DNA of 64,000 nt from Astropecten irregularis. Its lineage: Eukaryota; Echinodermata; Asteroidea; Paxillosida; Astropectinidae. Shown here piece by piece: positions 19,473 through 32,028 of the stretch (position 1 is its first letter; the number at the start of each line of letters is the position of its first letter). A program made the position numbers and the translations under genes. The notes below the pieces were generated by a model, which was given only the letters and a program-made list of their open reading frames with translations, was not told the origin of the DNA and searched no databases. The stretch spans positions 9,548,001-9,612,000 of the forward strand of contig OZ020251.1 in NCBI GenBank assembly GCA_963971285.1, written 5' to 3'.

Positions 19473-20922
19473 GGGTGCACCACACTAAATAAACTCCCAT
19501 TGACCTTAGTGTAAAATCCCTCAACTTCACAGTTCAAAAAAACCCATCCAGAAGTTTCTCAGTTGTTGGTGCAATAGTGTAAATGATAGTGTGAACTCTC
19601 ATCTACCCAATTCTTTTCAATTTTTGGTTGGGTAACCGATTGGATTTTTTGCTAATTGCCCCAAGAAAAAAACACCCCCGAAATGTCCTTCTTCCGTAAC
19701 CGACTTGCTACGAGTTTTCATGAAGCAACCCTCCACGTTCAAGACAATGTAGGACCGGATTTTAAACCAAAATATCTCAAGTCTCCACAACAGGCTGAAA
19801 CACTGAACCCCCAGGTTGTCATAACCAGTCAAAACTACACAATATATTAATTGCACGACCCCCCAAATTGCATATTTAAAAAACATTTGAGGGTACACAC
19901 ATTATGATAATCAGCTCGGCGCATTGATTTTTGAGCTATTTAGTGTGGTGCATCCTATAAGGGGGGTAAACTTTTTTAATTGGTTGTCCAATTAGGCTCA
20001 AAGTGTAGAGTTTATGACACTGAGCTCATATGTGAAAACAAAATTGAAAAATATTATTGCGTTTTTCTACGGCACGGCTTAATGTGTTAGGTCGTTGACC
20101 CGTGGGGGCCATACAAACGTGCACATTCTCCCTTATAATATTGTGTACACCCCATGGAAAGTCGGGCTCTGAATCCACATATTATTTCCTCACAAAGTTA
20201 TCTTATGGCTATTTTAGGATGCAATGATGCTCAGACCATTACATATAGTTTAATTAATCAAGGCGAGGGTGTCATTTCACATGGAAAAGTGGTGTAAGGT
20301 CAGGGTTGGCCTGTTTGGTTGTGGGGGGGGGGGGGGCGTTTAGGCTATTCCGTGGAATATTTCTGCCCCAGTATCCATATTAAGACATAATGATGAACTT
20401 TTTTTGGATTATTCAATGCATATTACATTTCCCCAAATTTCGCTGTCCTTGAGAATAATCATTTCCCCTCTGAAAAGTGAGAAAGAGGCGATTAGGGTTG
20501 TCAGCGTGTGGGCGGGGCTTGCTAGGGTTGGGTCTAGGTCTGGAGCCCCGGCTGGGGTTAGGGTTGGAATCAGAGCGATTTAGGGTTAAGAATTGGTCTT
20601 AGGGTTGAATTTTGGGGGCTAGGTTTACAATTTAGGGGATTGGGTTGGAATTTCGGCCGGCTAGGGTTACAATTTTGGGTCTAATGGGGTTAAAAGTTGG
20701 GCCACCTTCGTCTAAACAAAACTCGTAGGATGTAGAAAAGACAATGTAAGTTGAGTAATACAAGGTTTTATGCGTATTAGGATTGATGTTTTCAGGAAAT
20801 AATTAACAAAATCTGATGAGAAACTTGGTCTTATACAGTTTCTTTTCGTTCTCGCCTCTCACAACAGAGTGGTGGCGCTATCACAAAATGGCTACCGATG
20901 CGCCGCCATCTTGTGACCTATA
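19473..20922. repeat. Satellite unit 1 (long; poly-G 14)
   Basis: First unit. Its left neighbour is CCCTAG and not the usual GACCTATA, so unique DNA meets M1 at the terminal base. M1 occupies 19473-19955. Confidence 0.9.
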
Positions 20923-21405
20923 GGGTGCACCACACTAAATAAACTCCCATTGACCTTAGTGTAAAATCCCTCAACTTCACAGTTCAAAAAAACCCATCCA
21001 GAAGTTTCTCAGTTGTTGGTGCAATAGTGTAAATGATAGTGTGAACTCTCATCTACCCAATTCTTTTCAATTTTTGGTTGGGTAACCGATTGGATTTTTT
21101 GCTAATTGCCCCAAGAAAAAAACACCCCCGAAATGTCCTTCTTCCGTAACCGACTTGCTACGAGTTTTCATGAAGCAACCCTCCACGTTCAAGACAATGT
21201 AGGACCGGATTTTAAACCAAAATATCTCAAGTCTCCACAACAGGCTGAAACACTGAACCCCCAGGTTGTCATAACCAGTCAAAACTACACAATATATTAA
21301 TTGCACGACCCCCCAAATTGCATATTTAAAAAACATTTGAGGGTACACACATTATGATAATCAGCTCGGCGCATTGATTTTTGAGCTATTTAGTGTGGTG
21401 CATCC
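20923..21405. mobile_element. M1, a 483-bp MITE embedded in the satellite unit
   Basis: Ends GGGTGCACCACACTAAATA and, reversed, GGATGCACCACACTAAATA: 18 of 19 match. TATA lies on both sides. Satellite units without it read GACCTATAAGGGG where filled units read GACCTATA-M1-TATAAGGGG, so a 4-bp duplication and an empty site are both visible. A TA duplication with slightly longer ends would also fit, so the superfamily is open. The 93- and 64-codon frames inside have no recognisable domain. Twenty-three copies occur in the window, always at the same position. Confidence 0.9.
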
Positions 21406-21772
21406 TATAAGGGGGGTAAACTTTTTTAATTGGTTGTCCAATTAGGCTCAAAGTGTAGAGTTTATGACACTGAGCTCATATGTGAAAACAAAATTGAAAA
21501 ATATTATTGCGTTTTTCTACGGCACGGCTTAATGTGTTAGGTCGTTGACCCGTGGGGGCCATACAAACGTGCACATTCTCCCTTATAATATTGTGTACAC
21601 CCCATGGAAAGTCGGGCTCTGAATCCACATATTATTTCCTCACAAAGTTATCTTATGGCTATTTTAGGATGCAATGATGCTCAGACCATTACATATAGTT
21701 TAATTAATCAAGGCGAGGGTGTCATTTCACATGGAAAAGTGGTGTAAGGTCAGGGTTGGCCTGTTTGGTTGT

Positions 21773-21785
21773 GGGGGGGGGGGGG
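21773..21785 (+). repeat. Poly-G tract of the satellite core
   Basis: Thirteen G here; 11 to 18 in other units. It is the only length-variable site in the unit. Confidence 0.95.
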
Positions 21786-21939
21786 CGTTTAGGCTATTCC
21801 GTGGAATATTTCTGCCCCAGTATCCATATTAAGACATAATGATGAACTTTTTTTGGATTATTCAATGCATATTACATTTCCCCAAATTTCGCTGTCCTTG
21901 AGAATAATCATTTCCCCTCTGAAAAGTGAGAAAGAGGCG

Positions 21940-22150
21940 ATTAGGGTTGTCAGCGTGTGGGCGGGGCTTGCTAGGGTTGGGTCTAGGTCTGGAGCCCCGG
22001 CTGGGGTTAGGGTTGGAATCAGAGCGATTTAGGGTTAAGAATTGGTCTTAGGGTTGAATTTTGGGGGCTAGGTTTACAATTTAGGGGATTGGGTTGGAAT
22101 TTCGGCCGGCTAGGGTTACAATTTTGGGTCTAATGGGGTTAAAAGTTGGG
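21940..22150 (+). repeat. Telomere-like TAGGGTT block in the satellite core
   Basis: TAGGGTT occurs six times in about 180 bp, mixed with GGGTTGG, GGGGTTA and similar. All G runs are on the plus strand. The spacing is irregular, so this is not a telomere array, but the G runs could support G-quadruplexes. Confidence 0.8.
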
Positions 22151-22329
22151 CCACCTTCGTCTAAACAAAACTCGTAGGATGTAGAAAAGACAATGTAAGT
22201 TGAGTAATACAAGGTTTTATGCGTATTAGGATTGATGTTTTCAGGAAATAATTAACAAAATCTGATGAGAAACTTGGTCTTATACAGTTTCTTTTCGTTC
22301 TCGCCTCTCACAACAGAGTGGTGGCGCTA

Positions 22330-22365
22330 TCACAAAATGGCTACCGATGCGCCGCCATCTTGTGA
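22330..22365. repeat. Hairpin with two inverted ATGGC motifs beside the M1 site
   Basis: TCACAAAATGGC and GCCATCTTGTGA pair at 11 of 12 positions around a 12-nt loop. The right arm with its neighbours, GCCGCCATCTT, resembles a YY1 site. M1 inserted four bases further on. Confidence 0.7.
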
Positions 22366-22371
22366 CCTATA

Positions 22372-23820
22372 GGGTGCACCACACTAAATAAACTCCCATT
22401 GACCTTAGTGTAAAATCCCTCAACTTCACAGTTCAAAAAAACCCATCCAGAAGTTTCTCAGTTGTTGGTGCAATAGTGTAAATGATAGTGTGAACTCTCA
22501 TCTACCCAATTCTTTTCAATTTTTGGTTGGGTAACCGATTGGATTTTTTGCTAATTGCCCCAAGAAAAAAACACCCCCGAAATGTCCTTCTTCCGTAACC
22601 GACTTGCTACGAGTTTTCATGAAGCAACCCTCCACGTTCAAGACAATGTAGGACCGGATTTTAAACCAAAATATCTCAAGTCTCCACAACAGGCTGAAAC
22701 ACTGAACCCCCAGGTTGTCATAACCAGTCAAAACTACACAATATATTAATTGCACGACCCCCCAAATTGCATATTTAAAAAACATTTGAGGGTACACACA
22801 TTATGATAATCAGCTCGGCGCATTGATTTTTGAGCTATTTAGTGTGGTGCATCCTATAAGGGGGGTAAACTTTTTTAATTGGTTGTCCAATTAGGCTCAA
22901 AGTGTAGAGTTTATGACACTGAGCTCATATGTGAAAACAAAATTGAAAAATATTATTGCGTTTTTCTACGGCACGGCTTAATGTGTTAGGTCGTTGACCC
23001 GTGGGGGCCATACAAACGTGCACATTCTCCCTTATAATATTGTGTACACCCCATGGAAAGTCGGGCTCTGAATCCACATATTATTTCCTCACAAAGTTAT
23101 CTTATGGCTATTTTAGGATGCAATGATGCTCAGACCATTACATATAGTTTAATTAATCAAGGCGAGGGTGTCATTTCACATGGAAAAGTGGTGTAAGGTC
23201 AGGGTTGGCCTGTTTGGTTGTGGGGGGGGGGGGGCGTTTAGGCTATTCCGTGGAATATTTCTGCCCCAGTATCCATATTAAGACATAATGATGAACTTTT
23301 TTTGGATTATTCAATGCATATTACATTTCCCCAAATTTCGCTGTCCTTGAGAATAATCATTTCCCCTCTGAAAAGTGAGAAAGAGGCGATTAGGGTTGTC
23401 AGCGTGTGGGCGGGGCTTGCTAGGGTTGGGTCTAGGTCTGGAGCCCCGGCTGGGGTTAGGGTTGGAATCAGAGCGATTTAGGGTTAAGAATTGGTCTTAG
23501 GGTTGAATTTTGGGGGCTAGGTTTACAATTTAGGGGATTGGGTTGGAATTTCGGCCGGCTAGGGTTACAATTTTGGGTCTAATGGGGTTAAAAGTTGGGC
23601 CACCTTCGTCTAAACAAAACTCGTAGGATGTAGAAAAGACAATGTAAGTTGAGTAATACAAGGTTTTATGCGTATTAGGATTGATGTTTTCAGGAAATAA
23701 TTAACAAAATCTGATGAGAAACTTGGTCTTATACAGTTTCTTTTCGTTCTCGCCTCTCACAACAGAGTGGTGGCGCTATCACAAAATGGCTACCGATGCG
23801 CCGCCATCTTGTGACCTATA
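22372..23820. repeat. Satellite unit 3 (long; poly-G 13)
   Basis: 1449 bp; M1 at 22372-22854. Confidence 0.9.
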
Positions 23821-25269
23821 GGGTGCACCACACTAAATAAACTCCCATTGACCTTAGTGTAAAATCCCTCAACTTCACAGTTCAAAAAAACCCATCCAGA
23901 AGTTTCTCAGTTGTTGGTGCAATAGTGTAAATGATAGTGTGAACTCTCATCTACCCAATTCTTTTCAATTTTTGGTTGGGTAACCGATTGGATTTTTTGC
24001 TAATTGCCCCAAGAAAAAAACACCCCCGAAATGTCCTTCTTCCGTAACCGACTTGCTACGAGTTTTCATGAAGCAACCCTCCACGTTCAAGACAATGTAG
24101 GACCGGATTTTAAACCAAAATATCTCAAGTCTCCACAACAGGCTGAAACACTGAACCCCCAGGTTGTCATAACCAGTCAAAACTACACAATATATTAATT
24201 GCACGACCCCCCAAATTGCATATTTAAAAAACATTTGAGGGTACACACATTATGATAATCAGCTCGGCGCATTGATTTTTGAGCTATTTAGTGTGGTGCA
24301 TCCTATAAGGGGGGTAAACTTTTTTAATTGGTTGTCCAATTAGGCTCAAAGTGTAGAGTTTATGACACTGAGCTCATATGTGAAAACAAAATTGAAAAAT
24401 ATTATTGCGTTTTTCTACGGCACGGCTTAATGTGTTAGGTCGTTGACCCGTGGGGGCCATACAAACGTGCACATTCTCCCTTATAATATTGTGTACACCC
24501 CATGGAAAGTCGGGCTCTGAATCCACATATTATTTCCTCACAAAGTTATCTTATGGCTATTTTAGGATGCAATGATGCTCAGACCATTACATATAGTTTA
24601 ATTAATCAAGGCGAGGGTGTCATTTCACATGGAAAAGTGGTGTAAGGTCAGGGTTGGCCTGTTTGGTTGTGGGGGGGGGGGGGCGTTTAGGCTATTCCGT
24701 GGAATATTTCTGCCCCAGTATCCATATTAAGACATAATGATGAACTTTTTTTGGATTATTCAATGCATATTACATTTCCCCAAATTTCGCTGTCCTTGAG
24801 AATAATCATTTCCCCTCTGAAAAGTGAGAAAGAGGCGATTAGGGTTGTCAGCGTGTGGGCGGGGCTTGCTAGGGTTGGGTCTAGGTCTGGAGCCCCGGCT
24901 GGGGTTAGGGTTGGAATCAGAGCGATTTAGGGTTAAGAATTGGTCTTAGGGTTGAATTTTGGGGGCTAGGTTTACAATTTAGGGGATTGGGTTGGAATTT
25001 CGGCCGGCTAGGGTTACAATTTTGGGTCTAATGGGGTTAAAAGTTGGGCCACCTTCGTCTAAACAAAACTCGTAGGATGTAGAAAAGACAATGTAAGTTG
25101 AGTAATACAAGGTTTTATGCGTATTAGGATTGATGTTTTCAGGAAATAATTAACAAAATCTGATGAGAAACTTGGTCTTATACAGTTTCTTTTCGTTCTC
25201 GCCTCTCACAACAGAGTGGTGGCGCTATCACAAAATGGCTACCGATGCGCCGCCATCTTGTGACCTATA
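23821..25269. repeat. Satellite unit 4 (long; poly-G 13)
   Basis: 1449 bp; M1 at 23821-24303. Confidence 0.9.
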
Positions 25270-26718
25270 GGGTGCACCACACTAAATAAACTCCCATTGA
25301 CCTTAGTGTAAAATCCCTCAACTTCACAGTTCAAAAAAACCCATCCAGAAGTTTCTCAGTTGTTGGTGCAATAGTGTAAATGATAGTGTGAACTCTCATC
25401 TACCCAATTCTTTTCAATTTTTGGTTGGGTAACCGATTGGATTTTTTGCTAATTGCCCCAAGAAAAAAACACCCCCGAAATGTCCTTCTTCCGTAACCGA
25501 CTTGCTACGAGTTTTCATGAAGCAACCCTCCACGTTCAAGACAATGTAGGACCGGATTTTAAACCAAAATATCTCAAGTCTCCACAACAGGCTGAAACAC
25601 TGAACCCCCAGGTTGTCATAACCAGTCAAAACTACACAATATATTAATTGCACGACCCCCCAAATTGCATATTTAAAAAACATTTGAGGGTACACACATT
25701 ATGATAATCAGCTCGGCGCATTGATTTTTGAGCTATTTAGTGTGGTGCATCCTATAAGGGGGGTAAACTTTTTTAATTGGTTGTCCAATTAGGCTCAAAG
25801 TGTAGAGTTTATGACACTGAGCTCATATGTGAAAACAAAATTGAAAAATATTATTGCGTTTTTCTACGGCACGGCTTAATGTGTTAGGTCGTTGACCCGT
25901 GGGGGCCATACAAACGTGCACATTCTCCCTTATAATATTGTGTACACCCCATGGAAAGTCGGGCTCTGAATCCACATATTATTTCCTCACAAAGTTATCT
26001 TATGGCTATTTTAGGATGCAATGATGCTCAGACCATTACATATAGTTTAATTAATCAAGGCGAGGGTGTCATTTCACATGGAAAAGTGGTGTAAGGTCAG
26101 GGTTGGCCTGTTTGGTTGTGGGGGGGGGGGGGCGTTTAGGCTATTCCGTGGAATATTTCTGCCCCAGTATCCATATTAAGACATAATGATGAACTTTTTT
26201 TGGATTATTCAATGCATATTACATTTCCCCAAATTTCGCTGTCCTTGAGAATAATCATTTCCCCTCTGAAAAGTGAGAAAGAGGCGATTAGGGTTGTCAG
26301 CGTGTGGGCGGGGCTTGCTAGGGTTGGGTCTAGGTCTGGAGCCCCGGCTGGGGTTAGGGTTGGAATCAGAGCGATTTAGGGTTAAGAATTGGTCTTAGGG
26401 TTGAATTTTGGGGGCTAGGTTTACAATTTAGGGGATTGGGTTGGAATTTCGGCCGGCTAGGGTTACAATTTTGGGTCTAATGGGGTTAAAAGTTGGGCCA
26501 CCTTCGTCTAAACAAAACTCGTAGGATGTAGAAAAGACAATGTAAGTTGAGTAATACAAGGTTTTATGCGTATTAGGATTGATGTTTTCAGGAAATAATT
26601 AACAAAATCTGATGAGAAACTTGGTCTTATACAGTTTCTTTTCGTTCTCGCCTCTCACAACAGAGTGGTGGCGCTATCACAAAATGGCTACCGATGCGCC
26701 GCCATCTTGTGACCTATA
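25270..26718. repeat. Satellite unit 5 (long; poly-G 13)
   Basis: 1449 bp; M1 at 25270-25752. Confidence 0.9.
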
Positions 26719-28167
26719 GGGTGCACCACACTAAATAAACTCCCATTGACCTTAGTGTAAAATCCCTCAACTTCACAGTTCAAAAAAACCCATCCAGAAG
26801 TTTCTCAGTTGTTGGTGCAATAGTGTAAATGATAGTGTGAACTCTCATCTACCCAATTCTTTTCAATTTTTGGTTGGGTAACCGATTGGATTTTTTGCTA
26901 ATTGCCCCAAGAAAAAAACACCCCCGAAATGTCCTTCTTCCGTAACCGACTTGCTACGAGTTTTCATGAAGCAACCCTCCACGTTCAAGACAATGTAGGA
27001 CCGGATTTTAAACCAAAATATCTCAAGTCTCCACAACAGGCTGAAACACTGAACCCCCAGGTTGTCATAACCAGTCAAAACTACACAATATATTAATTGC
27101 ACGACCCCCCAAATTGCATATTTAAAAAACATTTGAGGGTACACACATTATGATAATCAGCTCGGCGCATTGATTTTTGAGCTATTTAGTGTGGTGCATC
27201 CTATAAGGGGGGTAAACTTTTTTAATTGGTTGTCCAATTAGGCTCAAAGTGTAGAGTTTATGACACTGAGCTCATATGTGAAAACAAAATTGAAAAATAT
27301 TATTGCGTTTTTCTACGGCACGGCTTAATGTGTTAGGTCGTTGACCCGTGGGGGCCATACAAACGTGCACATTCTCCCTTATAATATTGTGTACACCCCA
27401 TGGAAAGTCGGGCTCTGAATCCACATATTATTTCCTCACAAAGTTATCTTATGGCTATTTTAGGATGCAATGATGCTCAGACCATTACATATAGTTTAAT
27501 TAATCAAGGCGAGGGTGTCATTTCACATGGAAAAGTGGTGTAAGGTCAGGGTTGGCCTGTTTGGTTGTGGGGGGGGGGGGGCGTTTAGGCTATTCCGTGG
27601 AATATTTCTGCCCCAGTATCCATATTAAGACATAATGATGAACTTTTTTTGGATTATTCAATGCATATTACATTTCCCCAAATTTCGCTGTCCTTGAGAA
27701 TAATCATTTCCCCTCTGAAAAGTGAGAAAGAGGCGATTAGGGTTGTCAGCGTGTGGGCGGGGCTTGCTAGGGTTGGGTCTAGGTCTGGAGCCCCGGCTGG
27801 GGTTAGGGTTGGAATCAGAGCGATTTAGGGTTAAGAATTGGTCTTAGGGTTGAATTTTGGGGGCTAGGTTTACAATTTAGGGGATTGGGTTGGAATTTCG
27901 GCCGGCTAGGGTTACAATTTTGGGTCTAATGGGGTTAAAAGTTGGGCCACCTTCGTCTAAACAAAACTCGTAGGATGTAGAAAAGACAATGTAAGTTGAG
28001 TAATACAAGGTTTTATGCGTATTAGGATTGATGTTTTCAGGAAATAATTAACAAAATCTGATGAGAAACTTGGTCTTATACAGTTTCTTTTCGTTCTCGC
28101 CTCTCACAACAGAGTGGTGGCGCTATCACAAAATGGCTACCGATGCGCCGCCATCTTGTGACCTATA
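26719..28167. repeat. Satellite unit 6 (long; poly-G 13)
   Basis: 1449 bp; M1 at 26719-27201. Confidence 0.9.
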
Positions 28168-29617
28168 GGGTGCACCACACTAAATAAACTCCCATTGACC
28201 TTAGTGTAAAATCCCTCAACTTCACAGTTCAAAAAAACCCATCCAGAAGTTTCTCAGTTGTTGGTGCAATAGTGTAAATGATAGTGTGAACTCTCATCTA
28301 CCCAATTCTTTTCAATTTTTGGTTGGGTAACCGATTGGATTTTTTGCTAATTGCCCCAAGAAAAAAACACCCCCGAAATGTCCTTCTTCCGTAACCGACT
28401 TGCTACGAGTTTTCATGAAGCAACCCTCCACGTTCAAGACAATGTAGGACCGGATTTTAAACCAAAATATCTCAAGTCTCCACAACAGGCTGAAACACTG
28501 AACCCCCAGGTTGTCATAACCAGTCAAAACTACACAATATATTAATTGCACGACCCCCCAAATTGCATATTTAAAAAACATTTGAGGGTACACACATTAT
28601 GATAATCAGCTCGGCGCATTGATTTTTGAGCTATTTAGTGTGGTGCATCCTATAAGGGGGGTAAACTTTTTTAATTGGTTGTCCAATTAGGCTCAAAGTG
28701 TAGAGTTTATGACACTGAGCTCATATGTGAAAACAAAATTGAAAAATATTATTGCGTTTTTCTACGGCACGGCTTAATGTGTTAGGTCGTTGACCCGTGG
28801 GGGCCATACAAACGTGCACATTCTCCCTTATAATATTGTGTACACCCCATGGAAAGTCGGGCTCTGAATCCACATATTATTTCCTCACAAAGTTATCTTA
28901 TGGCTATTTTAGGATGCAATGATGCTCAGACCATTACATATAGTTTAATTAATCAAGGCGAGGGTGTCATTTCACATGGAAAAGTGGTGTAAGGTCAGGG
29001 TTGGCCTGTTTGGTTGTGGGGGGGGGGGGGGCGTTTAGGCTATTCCGTGGAATATTTCTGCCCCAGTATCCATATTAAGACATAATGATGAACTTTTTTT
29101 GGATTATTCAATGCATATTACATTTCCCCAAATTTCGCTGTCCTTGAGAATAATCATTTCCCCTCTGAAAAGTGAGAAAGAGGCGATTAGGGTTGTCAGC
29201 GTGTGGGCGGGGCTTGCTAGGGTTGGGTCTAGGTCTGGAGCCCCGGCTGGGGTTAGGGTTGGAATCAGAGCGATTTAGGGTTAAGAATTGGTCTTAGGGT
29301 TGAATTTTGGGGGCTAGGTTTACAATTTAGGGGATTGGGTTGGAATTTCGGCCGGCTAGGGTTACAATTTTGGGTCTAATGGGGTTAAAAGTTGGGCCAC
29401 CTTCGTCTAAACAAAACTCGTAGGATGTAGAAAAGACAATGTAAGTTGAGTAATACAAGGTTTTATGCGTATTAGGATTGATGTTTTCAGGAAATAATTA
29501 ACAAAATCTGATGAGAAACTTGGTCTTATACAGTTTCTTTTCGTTCTCGCCTCTCACAACAGAGTGGTGGCGCTATCACAAAATGGCTACCGATGCGCCG
29601 CCATCTTGTGACCTATA
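28168..29617. repeat. Satellite unit 7 (long; poly-G 14)
   Basis: 1450 bp; M1 at 28168-28650. Confidence 0.9.
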
Positions 29618-30579
29618 AGGGGGGTAAACTTTTTTAATTGGTTGTCCAATTAGGCTCAAAGTGTAGAGTTTATGACACTGAGCTCATATGTGAAAACAAA
29701 ATTGAAAAATATTATTGCGTTTTTCTACGGCACGGCTTAATGTGTTAGGTCGTTGACCCGTGGGGGCCATACAAACGTGCACATTCTCCCTTATAATATT
29801 GTGTACACCCCATGGAAAGTCGGGCTCTGAATCCACATATTATTTCCTCACAAAGTTATCTTATGGCTATTTTAGGATGCAATGATGCTCAGACCATTAC
29901 ATATAGTTTAATTAATCAAGGCGAGGGTGTCATTTCACATGGAAAAGTGGTGTAAGGTCAGGGTTGGCCTGTTTGGTTGTGGGGGGGGGGGGGCGTTTAG
30001 GCTATTCCGTGGAATATTTCTGCCCCAGTATCCATATTAAGACATAATGATGAACTTTTTTTGGATTATTCAATGCATATTACATTTCCCCAAATTTCGC
30101 TGTCCTTGAGAATAATCATTTCCCCTCTGAAAAGTGAGAAAGAGGCGATTAGGGTTGTCAGCGTGTGGGCGGGGCTTGCTAGGGTTGGGTCTAGGTCTGG
30201 AGCCCCGGCTGGGGTTAGGGTTGGAATCAGAGCGATTTAGGGTTAAGAATTGGTCTTAGGGTTGAATTTTGGGGGCTAGGTTTACAATTTAGGGGATTGG
30301 GTTGGAATTTCGGCCGGCTAGGGTTACAATTTTGGGTCTAATGGGGTTAAAAGTTGGGCCACCTTCGTCTAAACAAAACTCGTAGGATGTAGAAAAGACA
30401 ATGTAAGTTGAGTAATACAAGGTTTTATGCGTATTAGGATTGATGTTTTCAGGAAATAATTAACAAAATCTGATGAGAAACTTGGTCTTATACAGTTTCT
30501 TTTCGTTCTCGCCTCTCACAACAGAGTGGTGGCGCTATCACAAAATGGCTACCGATGCGCCGCCATCTTGTGACCTATA
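29618..30579. repeat. Satellite unit 8 (short, no M1; poly-G 13)
   Basis: 962 bp. Its left join reads GACCTATAAGGGGGG, the uninterrupted M1 target. Confidence 0.9.
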
Positions 30580-32028
30580 GGGTGCACCACACTAAATAAA
30601 CTCCCATTGACCTTAGTGTAAAATCCCTCAACTTCACAGTTCAAAAAAACCCATCCAGAAGTTTCTCAGTTGTTGGTGCAATAGTGTAAATGATAGTGTG
30701 AACTCTCATCTACCCAATTCTTTTCAATTTTTGGTTGGGTAACCGATTGGATTTTTTGCTAATTGCCCCAAGAAAAAAACACCCCCGAAATGTCCTTCTT
30801 CCGTAACCGACTTGCTACGAGTTTTCATGAAGCAACCCTCCACGTTCAAGACAATGTAGGACCGGATTTTAAACCAAAATATCTCAAGTCTCCACAACAG
30901 GCTGAAACACTGAACCCCCAGGTTGTCATAACCAGTCAAAACTACACAATATATTAATTGCACGACCCCCCAAATTGCATATTTAAAAAACATTTGAGGG
31001 TACACACATTATGATAATCAGCTCGGCGCATTGATTTTTGAGCTATTTAGTGTGGTGCATCCTATAAGGGGGGTAAACTTTTTTAATTGGTTGTCCAATT
31101 AGGCTCAAAGTGTAGAGTTTATGACACTGAGCTCATATGTGAAAACAAAATTGAAAAATATTATTGCGTTTTTCTACGGCACGGCTTAATGTGTTAGGTC
31201 GTTGACCCGTGGGGGCCATACAAACGTGCACATTCTCCCTTATAATATTGTGTACACCCCATGGAAAGTCGGGCTCTGAATCCACATATTATTTCCTCAC
31301 AAAGTTATCTTATGGCTATTTTAGGATGCAATGATGCTCAGACCATTACATATAGTTTAATTAATCAAGGCGAGGGTGTCATTTCACATGGAAAAGTGGT
31401 GTAAGGTCAGGGTTGGCCTGTTTGGTTGTGGGGGGGGGGGGGCGTTTAGGCTATTCCGTGGAATATTTCTGCCCCAGTATCCATATTAAGACATAATGAT
31501 GAACTTTTTTTGGATTATTCAATGCATATTACATTTCCCCAAATTTCGCTGTCCTTGAGAATAATCATTTCCCCTCTGAAAAGTGAGAAAGAGGCGATTA
31601 GGGTTGTCAGCGTGTGGGCGGGGCTTGCTAGGGTTGGGTCTAGGTCTGGAGCCCCGGCTGGGGTTAGGGTTGGAATCAGAGCGATTTAGGGTTAAGAATT
31701 GGTCTTAGGGTTGAATTTTGGGGGCTAGGTTTACAATTTAGGGGATTGGGTTGGAATTTCGGCCGGCTAGGGTTACAATTTTGGGTCTAATGGGGTTAAA
31801 AGTTGGGCCACCTTCGTCTAAACAAAACTCGTAGGATGTAGAAAAGACAATGTAAGTTGAGTAATACAAGGTTTTATGCGTATTAGGATTGATGTTTTCA
31901 GGAAATAATTAACAAAATCTGATGAGAAACTTGGTCTTATACAGTTTCTTTTCGTTCTCGCCTCTCACAACAGAGTGGTGGCGCTATCACAAAATGGCTA
32001 CCGATGCGCCGCCATCTTGTGACCTATA
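30580..32028. repeat. Satellite unit 9 (long; poly-G 13)
   Basis: 1449 bp; M1 at 30580-31062. Confidence 0.9.

Larger units (their letters stand above)
20923..22371. repeat. Satellite unit 2 (long; poly-G 13), reference unit
   Basis: Used here to describe the unit: M1 20923-21405, TATA 21406-21409, core 21410-22371. The core holds the poly-G run 21773-21785, a telomere-like TAGGGTT-rich block 21940-22150 and an imperfect hairpin 22330-22365 just before the next TATA. Confidence 0.95.

Noticed and set aside
19617-19898. 93-codon minus and 64-codon plus frames repeated 23 times
   Set aside because: They lie inside M1 and are conserved only because the DNA is identical. No domain or start context supports them.
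21940-22150. True interstitial telomere repeat
   Set aside because: TAGGGTT words are irregularly spaced with unrelated sequence between them, not a tandem hexamer.
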